From the NCBI GenBank assembly GCA_017543905.1, contig JAFYFC010000029.1, positions 62,001-126,000 of the forward strand: a stretch of DNA of 64,000 nt, given 5' to 3'. Position numbers and translations under genes: made by a program. Shown here in pieces: positions 8,031 through 17,136 of this stretch (position 1 is the first letter of the stretch; each line of letters starts with the position of its first letter). This DNA is from Clostridia bacterium (lineage in GTDB: Bacteria > Bacillota > Clostridia > Christensenellales > Aristaeellaceae). The notes under the pieces were generated by a model, which saw nothing but the letters and a program-made list of their open reading frames with translations, was not told the DNA's origin and did no database searches.

Positions 8031-9428
8031 TCAGAAATTGTAATATATAAAGGGATTGTAGCCGCCCGACGCTGCGTAGGACACCGCAAGCACGCCGCAC
8101 GCGACTACGGCTATGCCGCACGCAAGCTGCCACGCGGCATCGGGTATTTTCAGCCTGCGCTTTAAAAACTCGCCTGCCGGCAGCGAACATACGACGCCCA
8201 GCGCGAGACACCACGCGTATTCCTTAAGGAGCAACAGCGTGAGCCCGTCCGAGAGTCCTGCGCCGCCGAGGCCGAGCATCGAAACGTAAAAGCGGAACGC
8301 GAAGGTAATGTCGCTGCTTCTGATAAGCACGGTTATCACCACCACGGCAAGCATGGCGTAAAAGTGCCCGAACGCGTGCTTTTCCGCCCATTTGCCGAAG
8401 CCCGTAAGCTTTTCGAATACCAGCACGGCGAAAAACGCCAGTCCCCAGCATACGTACGTCCAGTCCGCGCCGTGCCAGAGCCCCGTAAGCGCCCACACCA
8501 CGAGCATATTGAATATAAGCCGCGCTTTGGTCCTGACACGGCTGCCGCCCAGCGGGAAAAACACGTAGTCGCGGAACCACGTGCACATAGAAATATGCCA
8601 TCTGCGCCAGAATTCAGTGACGGATTTCGAAATGAACGGCAGCACAAAGTTTTCCGGAAAGTGAAAGCCGAACATCCGTCCGAGCCCTATCGCCATGTCC
8701 GAGTAGCCGGAAAAATCGTAATATACCTGCATGAGATACGCGCACGCGGCGATCCACGCCGCAAGCGCGCTGGCGTTTTCGAGCGCGTAGATTTTATCGA
8801 CGAGCTCCGCAAGGGTGTTCGCGAGCACGGCTTTCTTGGCAAGTCCTATAATGAAGCGCCGCACGCCCTCCGTGAAGTCGTCAAGCGTTTCTCGCCTGCC
8901 CGTAAGCTCGAGCGCGACGGTTTCGTATCTGACGATGGGGCCCGCGATAAGCTGCGGGAAAAACGAGATGTACAGGCACACGTTCATAAGGCTCTTCTGC
9001 GCGCAGCCCTTGCCCCTGTACACGTCGATAATATAGCTCATCGCCTGAAACGTGAAAAACGAAATGCCGATCGGCAGCGCGATGCCCGGATCGGCTATAT
9101 GCGCGCCCAGCGCGTTTATGTTGCGGATAACGAAGCCCGCATATTTGAACACGCCCAGTATCAGTACGTTAAGCGTTATGCCAAGCGCCAGATACAGCTT
9201 TTTGCGGGAGGGCGACCGGCTCTTGCCTATCGACAGCGCGATAAGCCAGTTTAGCACGATGCTGCCCAGCATCACCAGCACGAAGCGCGGCTCGCCCCAT
9301 GCGTAAAACATGAGGCTCATCACGGTCAGCACGGCGTTTGAGAGCGTTCTGTTTTTTTTGCATGCGTAATACAGAAGCAGCGTTATCGGCAAAAAGAAAA
9401 ACAAAAACGCGCTTGAGGAGAAAACCAT
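8031..9428 (-). CDS. MBOAT family membrane-bound O-acyltransferase (AlgI/DltB-like)
   Basis: 465 residues with about a dozen membrane segments. The N-terminus MVFSSSAFLFFFLPITLLLYY, the loop FFPQLIAGPIVRY, the histidine-containing FWRRWHISMCTWFRDYVFFP (H278) and the catalytic GLWHGADWTY (H319) are diagnostic of AlgI-type MBOAT enzymes, which pass an acetyl group across the membrane to modify exported glycans. The start ATG 9428 has GGAGG 9 bases upstream. It is the first gene of a run with the DHHW partner, murB and whiA. A DltB (D-alanine) role is less likely because there are no dltA/C/D genes here and the partner is of AlgX/DHHW type. Confidence 0.93.
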   Translation of the reverse strand: MVFSSSAFLFFFLPITLLLYYACKKNRTLSNAVLTVMSLMFYAWGEPRFVLVMLGSIVLNWLIALSIGKSRSPSRKKLYLALGITLNVLILGVFKYAGFVIRNINALGAHIADPGIALPIGISFFTFQAMSYIIDVYRGKGCAQKSLMNVCLYISFFPQLIAGPIVRYETVALELTGRRETLDDFTEGVRRFIIGLAKKAVLANTLAELVDKIYALENASALAAWIAACAYLMQVYYDFSGYSDMAIGLGRMFGFHFPENFVLPFISKSVTEFWRRWHISMCTWFRDYVFFPLGGSRVRTKARLIFNMLVVWALTGLWHGADWTYVCWGLAFFAVLVFEKLTGFGKWAEKHAFGHFYAMLAVVVITVLIRSSDITFAFRFYVSMLGLGGAGLSDGLTLLLLKEYAWCLALGVVCSLPAGEFLKRRLKIPDAAWQLACGIAVVACGVLAVSYAASGGYNPFIYYNF

Positions 9429-9478
9429 CTAAGCAAAGACCTCCGGCCAAAACCGAATAAGTATTATCCAAAAGCCTC

Positions 9479-9516
9479 GCACGCTGTACGGCGCCACTCA
9501 GGCGCCGGCAGCGTGC
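9479..9516 (-). terminator. Strong nested hairpin between sugar isomerase and MBOAT genes
   Basis: An almost perfect nested inverted repeat: GCACGCTG pairs with CAGCGTGC outside and CCGGCGCC with GGCGCCG inside, loop TGAG. On the minus strand it lies just after the 9540 gene and is followed by GAGGCTTTT, a weak T run. Likely an intrinsic terminator. Confidence 0.6.
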
Positions 9517-9539
9517 TTGCCTGTACGAAAAACAGATTG

Positions 9540-10307
9540 TTACCTTACGGCGTTCAGCGCTTCGAACGCAGGGCCGACGTCGGCGTCGAAATCGTCGCAG
9601 CCGCCCTCCACGCTCACGCGTCCCTCGTAGCCTATATCCTTTAAGGCCTCGAACAGATCCGCGTATTTTTCGCCGTCGCCCGGGCGCGGGAATTTCCTGC
9701 CGATGGCGTTTGCTACGTGCACGTGTTTAAGCAGGCTGCCCGCCATGCGCAGGGAATTGAAGGATTCTCCGCCCATCTCCATATGGTACGTATCTCCGAG
9801 CACCGCAATGTGCGGAAGGTTTATGAGCGCGGCCATCAGCGTCGCCTCGGAAACGTAGTTCATAATGTTGCATTCAACGCTTCTGAGAGGCTCGATGACC
9901 ACCGTGATGTCGTGCTGCGCCGCATGCTTTTCGCACGCGCGCAGGAAATTGTCTATCTGCCGCCACGCCTGCGCAGTGTCGAAGCCCTCCGGCACCATGC
10001 GCGAACGGCCCGAGCCGAACACTACTGTCTTCACGCCCAGACGCTCCGCTCTTTCAAACGCCGTGTCGAGATATTCGTGTATCTGCTGCATATTGACTCC
10101 GGGGCCGGTCAGGCGGATATCGCCCGGCATCATGCAGTTGCACGCCTCGACGCCTATAGGCGCGGCGGAAACGGTTTTCAGGACGTTTTCAAACTCCTCG
10201 TCGCTCATCCGCGCAAGCTGAGTAAGATTGGCTTCAAGATAGTCGAAGCCCGCGGCGGCGATTTTGTTTATGTTGTCTATGCCCGTGCATACGCCAAGCT
10301 TAATCAT
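9540..10307 (-). CDS. Sugar phosphate isomerase/epimerase (AP endonuclease 2-like TIM barrel)
   Basis: 255 residues of a xylose-isomerase-like TIM barrel. The N-terminus KLGVCTGIDNINKIAAAGFDYLE, the metal-site strand VVFGSGRSRMVP, VVIEPLRSVECN, VLGDTYHMEMGG and HVHVANAIGRKFP (histidine and glutamate metal ligands) are all present, so the active site looks intact. Such enzymes isomerise or epimerise sugars, inositols or keto-sugar acids. A longer frame reaches 10367, but ATG 10307 is preceded by GAGG at suitable spacing. It starts 10 bases after the isomerase-dehydrogenase fusion, so the two form an operon. Exact substrate unknown. Confidence 0.85.
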   Translation of the reverse strand: MIKLGVCTGIDNINKIAAAGFDYLEANLTQLARMSDEEFENVLKTVSAAPIGVEACNCMMPGDIRLTGPGVNMQQIHEYLDTAFERAERLGVKTVVFGSGRSRMVPEGFDTAQAWRQIDNFLRACEKHAAQHDITVVIEPLRSVECNIMNYVSEATLMAALINLPHIAVLGDTYHMEMGGESFNSLRMAGSLLKHVHVANAIGRKFPRPGDGEKYADLFEALKDIGYEGRVSVEGGCDDFDADVGPAFEALNAVR

Positions 10308-10317
10308 AATTAAAACC

Positions 10318-12366
10318 TCACTTTGTGCCCGAATACGTATTCGAGGTGTCGAAGGTTTTCTCCGCAACGGTCTTCGCCTTCGAAGCGGCGCGGCGCTTGT
10401 TCAATTCCTCAAGGAACTTATCCTCGTCTATGGGCAATTCTATCGTCTTGTCCAGCCAGCTCGACAGGTGCATCGCGTTTGAAAGCGTAAGCCCGTTTAT
10501 GCCCTCGATGCCGGGAGCGACGAGCTCGCCTATGCCGAGTATCTTTTCTGCGTACGCCTTGAGCACGCCGTTGTGCTGCGGGTTCTCGCCGTCCGTCTCG
10601 ACCTCGCTCTCGGTCACCTTGGGAGAACCGAAGCCGCCCTTGTAGGTCTTATGGAACTCGGGAATGCTCACAGACAGCTTTCTCATTATAAGCTTATTGC
10701 CGTCGCATACGAGCTGACCGCCGTCAAGGTCTATTTCGAGCCTGTTCGTGCCGGGAGCGTCGGAGGTGGTGGTCACGAACACGCCGGTAGCGCCGTTGGG
10801 GTACTCCACATACGCGGTCACGTCGTCCTCGACCTCGATGTCGTGCCACTTGCCGTTATGGCAGAACGCGCGTACCTTTACGGGCATGCCGCATATCCAC
10901 TGCCACAGATCGAGATTGTGCGGGCACTGGTTCAGCAGCACGCCGCCGCCCTCGCCGTCCCAGGTCGCGCGCCACGCGCCGGAATCGTAATAGCTCTGTG
11001 AGCGGAACCAATTGGTTATTATCCAGTTCACGCGGCGAATATTGCCCAGCTCGCCGCTTTGTACGATCTCGCGCATCTTGCGGTACACGCAGTTCGTGCG
11101 CTGGTTGAACATTATGGCGTATACCTTGTCCTGACTTAAGGCGTACTCGTTAAGCTCGCGCACCGCCTTGGTGTATACGCCCGCGGGCTTCTCGCTCATC
11201 GCGTGCAGACCTTTTGAAAGTGCCTCGCGCACGAGACGGGGATGGTCGTAGTGAGGCGTGCACACGATTATCGCGTCCACGAGCCCGCTGTCCATCATTT
11301 TGGTCGCGTCATCGAATACCGGCGTGCCCGGCACGTTCTGCTGCGCCCATTCGCGCCTTTCGGGTTTGACGTCGGCGACTGCGCCCAGCACCATGTGCGG
11401 CACCTTGCCGGCGTATACGCTCTTGGCGTGGCTCGAGCCCATGTTGCCCACACCGATTATACCGAGTCTTACAACGTCGTTCATCTTAGTCCACTCTCCT
11501 GTTTTGTCGGTTTTATAGCCCTGTGATACGAGTATGCCCTTAAGCGCGTCGCACGCGGCGCTGAACGCAGCGCGGCTGTCAGGATATGTAAAGGCGTGCT
11601 TTACCTCTTCGCCCTGCAGCTTGTCAAGCCCCTTGAACACGGTCAGATGCGGCTCGACGGTGAGCAGCATATTCTGAGCGCGCTTGCCCAGATCGCTCAG
11701 GATCTCGGGCAGATTCGCGTCTCCGCAGCCGCCCGGCACCACCGCGCCGTTTTTAAGATAGGCGTCCTTTATATGCATGTAATATATATGGTCCCTCAGT
11801 ACGGCGTAATTGTCGATGGGCTTTTCGCCGCACTGGATGAAGTTCGCAGGGTCGAATATGCATTTGAGTCTGCCGCCGAAGTGCGTGATCAGGTCAAGGC
11901 AGCGGGAAGCGATATCGCCGTATATGCCCTTTTCGTTTTCGTGGCAGAGCGTGATGCCCGCCTTATCCGCCGCGTCGAGCATTCTCTCGAGGCGTGAAAG
12001 CACCTCGCCTCTGAACTGCGCGGGATCCTCGCCCTTCGGATAATAGAACGAGAACATGCGCATGCGGTCGCAGCCCAGCACTCCGCAAAGCTCCAGCGCA
12101 TGCTCGAACTCCCTGAAATGCGGCTCGAAATCGTCCGTAACGCCGATTTTTCCAAACGGCGACCCCATCGAGGATACGCGTATGCCTGCCGCGTCAAGGC
12201 GCGCACGCACGTTCTTCGCTTCGTCGAGCGTAAGGTCCTTTACGTTTTTGCCGTCCACGCCGCGCAGCTCCACGCAGGCGATCCCGGCTTCGTGCAGCGC
12301 GTCGATCTGCTCGGAAAGCAGCGCGCCCGCTTCGTCCGCAAACGCGGAAAGTATGAACTCAGACAT
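10318..12366 (-). CDS. Fusion: TIM-barrel sugar isomerase + Gfo/Idh/MocA dehydrogenase
   Basis: 682 residues. Residues 1 to about 280 are a xylose-isomerase-like TIM barrel (SEFILSAFADEAG, MRMFSFYYPKGED, HENEKGIYGD, FDPANFIQCGE, YMHIKDAYL: metal-site E, D, H positions present). From about 295 a complete NAD-dependent dehydrogenase begins (MNDVVRLGIIGVGNMGSSHA, then SEKPAG with the family's EKP motif, and WDGEGGGVLLNQCPHNLDLW). Each half has the length of a normal free-standing enzyme. At the junction (11484) an ATG is preceded at 9 bases by AGGAGAG, so the dehydrogenase may also be made alone. The gene start is ATG 12366 or 12369; AAAGGGG upstream favours 12366. Expected role: paired oxidation and isomerisation of a sugar or inositol. 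Confidence 0.85.
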   Translation of the reverse strand: MSEFILSAFADEAGALLSEQIDALHEAGIACVELRGVDGKNVKDLTLDEAKNVRARLDAAGIRVSSMGSPFGKIGVTDDFEPHFREFEHALELCGVLGCDRMRMFSFYYPKGEDPAQFRGEVLSRLERMLDAADKAGITLCHENEKGIYGDIASRCLDLITHFGGRLKCIFDPANFIQCGEKPIDNYAVLRDHIYYMHIKDAYLKNGAVVPGGCGDANLPEILSDLGKRAQNMLLTVEPHLTVFKGLDKLQGEEVKHAFTYPDSRAAFSAACDALKGILVSQGYKTDKTGEWTKMNDVVRLGIIGVGNMGSSHAKSVYAGKVPHMVLGAVADVKPERREWAQQNVPGTPVFDDATKMMDSGLVDAIIVCTPHYDHPRLVREALSKGLHAMSEKPAGVYTKAVRELNEYALSQDKVYAIMFNQRTNCVYRKMREIVQSGELGNIRRVNWIITNWFRSQSYYDSGAWRATWDGEGGGVLLNQCPHNLDLWQWICGMPVKVRAFCHNGKWHDIEVEDDVTAYVEYPNGATGVFVTTTSDAPGTNRLEIDLDGGQLVCDGNKLIMRKLSVSIPEFHKTYKGGFGSPKVTESEVETDGENPQHNGVLKAYAEKILGIGELVAPGIEGINGLTLSNAMHLSSWLDKTIELPIDEDKFLEELNKRRAASKAKTVAEKTFDTSNTYSGTK

Positions 12367-12405
12367 CATAACCACCCCTTTGTACAAGCATAACTACCTG
12401 ATTAT

Positions 12406-12434
12406 AGTATACCCCGTTATCGCCCTTACGTCAA
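12406..12434 (-). promoter_or_regulatory. Promoter for the isomerase-dehydrogenase operon
   Basis: Minus strand TTGACG (12434-12429), 17-base spacer, TATACT (12411-12406), 37 bases from the start codon. It lies divergent to the HD-gene promoter. Confidence 0.75.
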
Positions 12435-12491
12435 GTAAAAAACTGAGCAGGCGAATTATTACAAATATATTGCGAAATTATTTTAAAATAC

Positions 12492-12520
12492 TGGATTTTT
12501 GTTTTCGGATGTGTTATAAT
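12492..12520 (+). promoter_or_regulatory. Extended -10 promoter for the HD/nucleoside kinase operon
   Basis: TATAAT at 12515-12520 preceded by TGT (extended -10). The -35 region 17 bases upstream is TGGATT, a weak match. The GTG start is at 12556 with GGGAGG 6 bases before it. Bases 12370-12555 are otherwise AT-rich with nothing else seen. Confidence 0.65.
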
Positions 12521-12555
12521 ATAGCCGTGCATTATACGTATACGGGAGGAAGTAC

Positions 12556-13176
12556 GTGCAGACGGATATTTCGAAGCTGTTCGAGTTTGCGGAAAGCTGC
12601 GTGTGCGACGCTTCGCACGACTCAGGTCACATAAGGCGCGTACTTAAAAACGCACTCGGGATCGCGCGGAATTATCCCGAAGCGGACGTGCGCCTGCTGA
12701 CGGCAGCGTGCATACTGCACGACTGCGGAAGGCGCGAGCAGCTCGAAACAGGAATACCCCACTCGCGCGCGGGGGCCGAAAAAGCGCGCGCGTTCCTGCT
12801 TGAAAACGGCTGCGGCGCGGCGTTTGCGGACGGCGTCTATGCATGCATAGACGCGCATTCCTCCCCCGACCTCGCCAGGGCCGCCGGGATCGAAGCGCGC
12901 ATACTCTATGACGCGGACAAGCTGGAGATGACCGGCGCGGTCGGCGTCTCGCGCGCGCTGATCTACGCGCTTGACGAAAACGAACCGCTTTACGCCAAGG
13001 ACGGCGAGAGCTTCTGGGCGCAGATACTGACCGATATGCGCTTTGCCGAGGACACGCTGCTCACGCCGGAAGCGCGCAGTACCGCTTTAACGCGGACAAA
13101 TCTCATGTGCGCGTTCGCCGAATCCCTTAAAAACGAATGCGAAGGCTCATGCGAAAAAGGAGAAGACGATGTTTAA
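12556..13176 (+). CDS. HD domain metal-dependent phosphohydrolase
   Basis: 206 residues with the HD-superfamily motif order: HDSGHIRRV (H21, H25), ILHDCGRR (H55-D56), a following histidine pair region (GIPHSRAGA; CIDAHSSP) and LYDADKLEM (the last Asp ligand). These bind one or two metal ions and hydrolyse nucleotides or other phosphate esters. It begins with GTG after a strong GGGAGG site. The gene overlaps the nucleoside kinase start by 8 bases, so they are coupled; this suggests a nucleotide-linked substrate, but that is inference. Confidence 0.88.
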   Translation: MQTDISKLFEFAESCVCDASHDSGHIRRVLKNALGIARNYPEADVRLLTAACILHDCGRREQLETGIPHSRAGAEKARAFLLENGCGAAFADGVYACIDAHSSPDLARAAGIEARILYDADKLEMTGAVGVSRALIYALDENEPLYAKDGESFWAQILTDMRFAEDTLLTPEARSTALTRTNLMCAFAESLKNECEGSCEKGEDDV

Positions 13177-14791
13177 GTATAAGGACAAGCTTTACGAAAT
13201 ACAGGCAGGAGATACGTGGCAGGACGTGTGCGTCAGAAACGGTCTTGAGTACGCCCTCGCCGCCTGCGTGGGAGGAAGACCGCAGAGTCTCACGCTGCCC
13301 GCCGCCGGTGAAGCGCACGCGCTCACCTATGCGGACGAGGAGGGCAGACGTATATACGAACGCTCGCTGCGTTTTCTGATGCTTATTGCAGTCGAAAAGC
13401 TGAGCCCCGGCACAGGCGTCAGATTCGAAAACACGTTGGGCGGCGGCATACTGGTAAGCCTGAAGGGCAAAGACGCAGACGACGCCTTTATAAAAGAGCT
13501 GGAAGCGGAGATGAAGCGTATCGCCAAGGCGGCGCTGCCGTTCAAGCTGACGGTGGTTTCAAAGCAAGAGGCGATTTCTTACTTCGAAGCAAACGGCAGG
13601 CTCGACACCGCAAGGCTGCTTGCGTGGCGCGAAAAGGATACGTTCAATCTGTACGAATGCGGCGGCTTGAAGGATTACTTCTACGGCGAAATGGTGCCGG
13701 ATACGTCGTATGTCGGCGTTTTCTCGCTCGTTCGCGCCGACAGGGAGATCGTGCTGATACTCCCCGATCTCGATACGCCCTCCCGTCCCGCGCGCTTCGT
13801 GCAGATGAACAAGCTGCTGGACACGTTCAAGGAAAGCAACGAATGGCTGCGCATACTCGGCGTTCAGAACGTTTCGGATCTGAACGAGCTGACTATGAAC
13901 GGCAATCTGCGCGAATTCATACGCGTTAACGAAGCGCTGATGGACATGAAAATAAACCGCATAGCGGAGATGATAATAGAGCGCGGCGCGAGGCTCATAC
14001 TTATAGCCGGCCCTTCGTCAAGCGGCAAGACCACCTTCTGCAACCGTCTCTCGATCGCGCTGAAGGTGCACGGGCAGAAGCCTGTAAAACTTTCGCTGGA
14101 CGACTACTATCTCGACCGCGACAAGGTGCCTCTGGACGAGGACGGCAAGCCCGATCTCGAATGCATAGAGGCTCTGGACGTCGATATGATAAACACACAG
14201 CTTGCGCAGATACTCCGCGGCGAAGAGGTCGAGATGCCCACATTCGACTTTTACACTCAGAAGCGTTCTGGCAAAACGCATAAGATACGCGTCGACACGA
14301 GCGCGCCTGTACTGATAGAGGGCATACACGGACTTAACGAAAGGCTGACCTCGTCGGTTCCGGCAAACGAAAAATTCAAGATATACATAAGCGCGCTCAT
14401 GAATCTGAATATAGACGATCATAACCGCATACGAACCACGGAGGCGAGGCTTATCCGCCGCATGGTGAGGGACAGCGCGTTCAGAGGCACGCCCATCGAG
14501 CAGACGCTGGAGATGTGGGACAGCGTGCGCAGAGGCGAGATCAGGTACATATTCCCGTTCCAGGAGTTAGCGGACGTAATGATAAACTCGTCACTCGTAT
14601 ACGAGCTTGCGATAATGAAGAATTATATTTACGACAAGCTCTGCGCGGTCACGCCGGACAAGCCCTGGTACGCGCGCGCGCGCAGGCTGGTCAAGTTCCT
14701 GAACTACATAGTTCCCGCGGACGCTGAGGACGAAATACCGCTTAATTCTCTGCTGAGGGAGTTTATCGGGGGAAGCTGCTTTTACAGATAA
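13169..14791 (+). CDS. Nucleoside (uridine) kinase with N-terminal TGS/ThrRS-like domain
   Basis: 540 residues with the standard architecture of the large Clostridia/Bacteroidia nucleoside kinase. Residues 1-60 form a TGS-like ubiquitin fold (MFKYKDKLYEIQAGDTW). Residues 70-200 resemble the second additional domain of threonyl-tRNA synthetase (the usual HxxxH motif is not obvious). Residues 275-480 form a uridine-kinase-like P-loop domain with Walker A GPSSSGKT (281-288), LDDYYLDRD and MPTFDFYTQKRSG. It phosphorylates uridine or cytidine with ATP or GTP in pyrimidine salvage. The ribosome site lies within the end of the HD gene. Substrate is inferred from family; the fold is sure. Confidence 0.92.
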   Translation: MFKYKDKLYEIQAGDTWQDVCVRNGLEYALAACVGGRPQSLTLPAAGEAHALTYADEEGRRIYERSLRFLMLIAVEKLSPGTGVRFENTLGGGILVSLKGKDADDAFIKELEAEMKRIAKAALPFKLTVVSKQEAISYFEANGRLDTARLLAWREKDTFNLYECGGLKDYFYGEMVPDTSYVGVFSLVRADREIVLILPDLDTPSRPARFVQMNKLLDTFKESNEWLRILGVQNVSDLNELTMNGNLREFIRVNEALMDMKINRIAEMIIERGARLILIAGPSSSGKTTFCNRLSIALKVHGQKPVKLSLDDYYLDRDKVPLDEDGKPDLECIEALDVDMINTQLAQILRGEEVEMPTFDFYTQKRSGKTHKIRVDTSAPVLIEGIHGLNERLTSSVPANEKFKIYISALMNLNIDDHNRIRTTEARLIRRMVRDSAFRGTPIEQTLEMWDSVRRGEIRYIFPFQELADVMINSSLVYELAIMKNYIYDKLCAVTPDKPWYARARRLVKFLNYIVPADAEDEIPLNSLLREFIGGSCFYR

Positions 14792-14814
14792 GGCTCTGTA
14801 CGGAGGGTGATAAA

Positions 14815-15315
14815 ATGAAAAGGCTTTTATGCGTATTAATCGCGCTCGCGTTCGTGTGCGCTGTCGCCGCAGACGAAGGCGCGTATGCAGAGGACGACGC
14901 GTCTGGCATAGAACAAACTGCGTACGCGGCGCGTGAAATGATGACTCTGCTTGCGATGTGCCCGTCGATCACGGACTTTGACGGCGCGCCCGACGCTCAA
15001 ATCGGCCGTGAAGCGGTCGCCGCTTTCAGGCTGCTGCATCCGGACAGCGGAAAAAGCAGCGAACAGATATACGCGGGCATTTTTGCATCCGGCGCCTATG
15101 CCGCGCAGGGCAGCGGCGTTTACGAAACGTACCGCGCGTATATCACGATAGACAGCGTGCTCACGGTAGGCAACGGTCAGATAAAGGCGAGCATACGCGC
15201 AGACGTCGATTACGGAGATGGGTACGAGTTCGGCTTCTACGCGGACGTATACCTGCAGCCCGACGCGCAGGCCCCGTGGGGCGCGCGCGTGTGCCGGCTG
15301 TTTTTCCCGGGTTAA
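14815..15315 (+). CDS. Small secreted protein of unknown function
   Basis: 166 residues. MKRLLCVLIALAFVCAVAADEGAYAEDD is a signal peptide with an AxA-like cleavage region. The mature part has a helical segment (AAREMMTLLAMCPSITDFDG), then a predicted beta-rich half (YRAYITIDSVLTVGNGQIKAS, GYEFGFYADVYLQPDAQ). I do not recognise the family. It starts after GGAGGG at 23 bases from the nucleoside kinase stop and lies upstream of argS, so it is probably co-transcribed with the kinase. Confidence 0.7.
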   Translation: MKRLLCVLIALAFVCAVAADEGAYAEDDASGIEQTAYAAREMMTLLAMCPSITDFDGAPDAQIGREAVAAFRLLHPDSGKSSEQIYAGIFASGAYAAQGSGVYETYRAYITIDSVLTVGNGQIKASIRADVDYGDGYEFGFYADVYLQPDAQAPWGARVCRLFFPG

Positions 15316-15406
15316 GACGCCGATAGCAAAAACAAAACCCCGCTTTAACCGCAGGTGCGCTTTAGTGTTATATAATAAGCGCAAAAACGAAACAGAGGTA
15401 CTGTGA

Positions 15407-17116
15407 ATGGATTTTGCATATAAAGCCGCCGCGCTGGCCGCAGAAGCGATAAACGCGGTTTATCCCGGCACGGATATCAACGCAGACACGGTCGCCGGAA
15501 TGCTCGAAACCCCTCCGAATCCCGAGATGGGCGATTACGCGCTGCCCTGCTTCAAGCTCTCAAAGGCACTTAAAAAGTCTCCCATGATGATTTCAGACGC
15601 ACTCGCGGGCGCGATAAGCACGCAGGAATTCGCGCGCGTGGAGAGCGTAAAGGGATACCTTAACTTTTTCGTCGACCGCGCGCTGTACGCCCAAAGCGTA
15701 GTGGAAAACGCGCTTTCGCAGGGCGCTTCGTACGGCAGCGGCTCAGAAGGCACGGGCAAAACCGTGGTCATAGACTACTCCTCCATAAATATCGCCAAGC
15801 GCTTCCATATAGGACATCTTTCCACCACCATGATCGGAAACGCGCTGTACAATATGTACGCGTTTCTCGGCTACAAGTGCGTGGGCGTCAATCACCTCGG
15901 CGACTGGGGCACCCAGTTCGGCAAGATGATCGCCGCCTACAAACGCTGGGGCGACGAGGAAACCATCAGAAACGGCGGCGTGGACGAAATGGTGAAGCTC
16001 TACGTTCGCTTTAACGCCGAGGCGAAGGACAATCCTGCGCTGGACGACGAGGGTCGCGCGTGGTTCAAGGCGATAGAGGATGGCGACGAGGAAGCGCTGC
16101 GCATTTTCTCCTGGTTCAAGGAGGTTACGCTTAAGGACGCCGAGCGCGTATACGACATGCTGGGCGTAAGGTTCGACTCCTACGCGGGAGAAAGCTTCTA
16201 CAACGACAAAATGCAGCCCGTGATAGACGAACTGAAGGAAAAGAATCTTTTAGTAGATGACGCAGGCGCGCAGATAGTGAAGCTGGACGATTACGGTATG
16301 CCGCCGGCGATCATACTGCGTTCAGACGGCGCGACTCTGTACATGACGCGCGATCTCGCCGCCGCGAAATACCGTCACGAAACGTACGATTTCGACAAAT
16401 GCCTGTACGTGGTGGCGTATCAGCAGGACCTGCATTTCAAGCAGCTTTTCAAGGTCATGGAGCTGCTGGGCTGGGACTGGGCGAAGGGCTGCGAGCACGT
16501 GAACTTCGGCATGGTGTCATTTGAAGGCGGCACGCTGTCCACGCGCGAGGGACGCATAGTCTATCTTGAGGATCTGCTGAACCAAAGCATAGAGAAGGCG
16601 GCGGGCATAATAGCCGAAAAGAGCCCCGAGCTTGAAAACCGCAGCGAGGTGGCGCGCCAGATCGGTATCGGGTCGGTCATATTCTTCGCGCTGTTCAACG
16701 GCAGGATAAAGGACATAGACTTCTGGTGGGACAGGGCGCTGAACTTCGACGGCGAAACCGGCCCCTATGTCATGTATACGCACGCAAGGCTGTCCAGCGT
16801 GCTCAGAAAAGCGGGCGAATGCACCGAAGCGCCCGATTATACCGCGCTGTCAGACCCGGAGGCGCAGGCGATCATACACCTGATAGACGCTTTTCCGTCG
16901 CTTATCAGAACCGCCGTTAATAAGAGCGAGCCTTCGATCGTCACGCGCTTTTCGTGCGAGCTTGCAAAGGCAGTAAACAAGTTCTATTACGAGCAGCGCA
17001 TACTCGACGACGATATGGGCGCACGTTCGGCGAGGCTCATGCTTACGCGCGCGGCGAGGCAGACGATCGCCACCGCGCTCCGGCTTATCGGAATACAGGC
17101 ACCCGACAGGATGTAA
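15407..17116 (+). CDS. argS: Arginyl-tRNA synthetase
   Basis: 569 residues, full length for a class I ArgRS, which charges tRNA-Arg with arginine. Residues 1-95 are the Add-1 tRNA-binding domain (PPNPEMGDYALPCFKLSK). The catalytic Rossmann fold carries HIGH within RFHIGHLSTTMIGN (134-137), GVNHLGDWGTQFGK and DGATLYMTRDLAAA. The usual KMSKS is replaced by LSTREGRIV, as is normal for many ArgRS. The C-terminal helical anticodon-binding domain contains FDGETGPYVMYTHARL. A TATAAT at 15371-15376 may be its promoter, though no good -35 is visible. manA follows by 20 bases. Confidence 0.97.
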   Translation: MDFAYKAAALAAEAINAVYPGTDINADTVAGMLETPPNPEMGDYALPCFKLSKALKKSPMMISDALAGAISTQEFARVESVKGYLNFFVDRALYAQSVVENALSQGASYGSGSEGTGKTVVIDYSSINIAKRFHIGHLSTTMIGNALYNMYAFLGYKCVGVNHLGDWGTQFGKMIAAYKRWGDEETIRNGGVDEMVKLYVRFNAEAKDNPALDDEGRAWFKAIEDGDEEALRIFSWFKEVTLKDAERVYDMLGVRFDSYAGESFYNDKMQPVIDELKEKNLLVDDAGAQIVKLDDYGMPPAIILRSDGATLYMTRDLAAAKYRHETYDFDKCLYVVAYQQDLHFKQLFKVMELLGWDWAKGCEHVNFGMVSFEGGTLSTREGRIVYLEDLLNQSIEKAAGIIAEKSPELENRSEVARQIGIGSVIFFALFNGRIKDIDFWWDRALNFDGETGPYVMYTHARLSSVLRKAGECTEAPDYTALSDPEAQAIIHLIDAFPSLIRTAVNKSEPSIVTRFSCELAKAVNKFYYEQRILDDDMGARSARLMLTRAARQTIATALRLIGIQAPDRM

Positions 17117-17136
17117 TGCTTCAGGAGGACAGGCAA

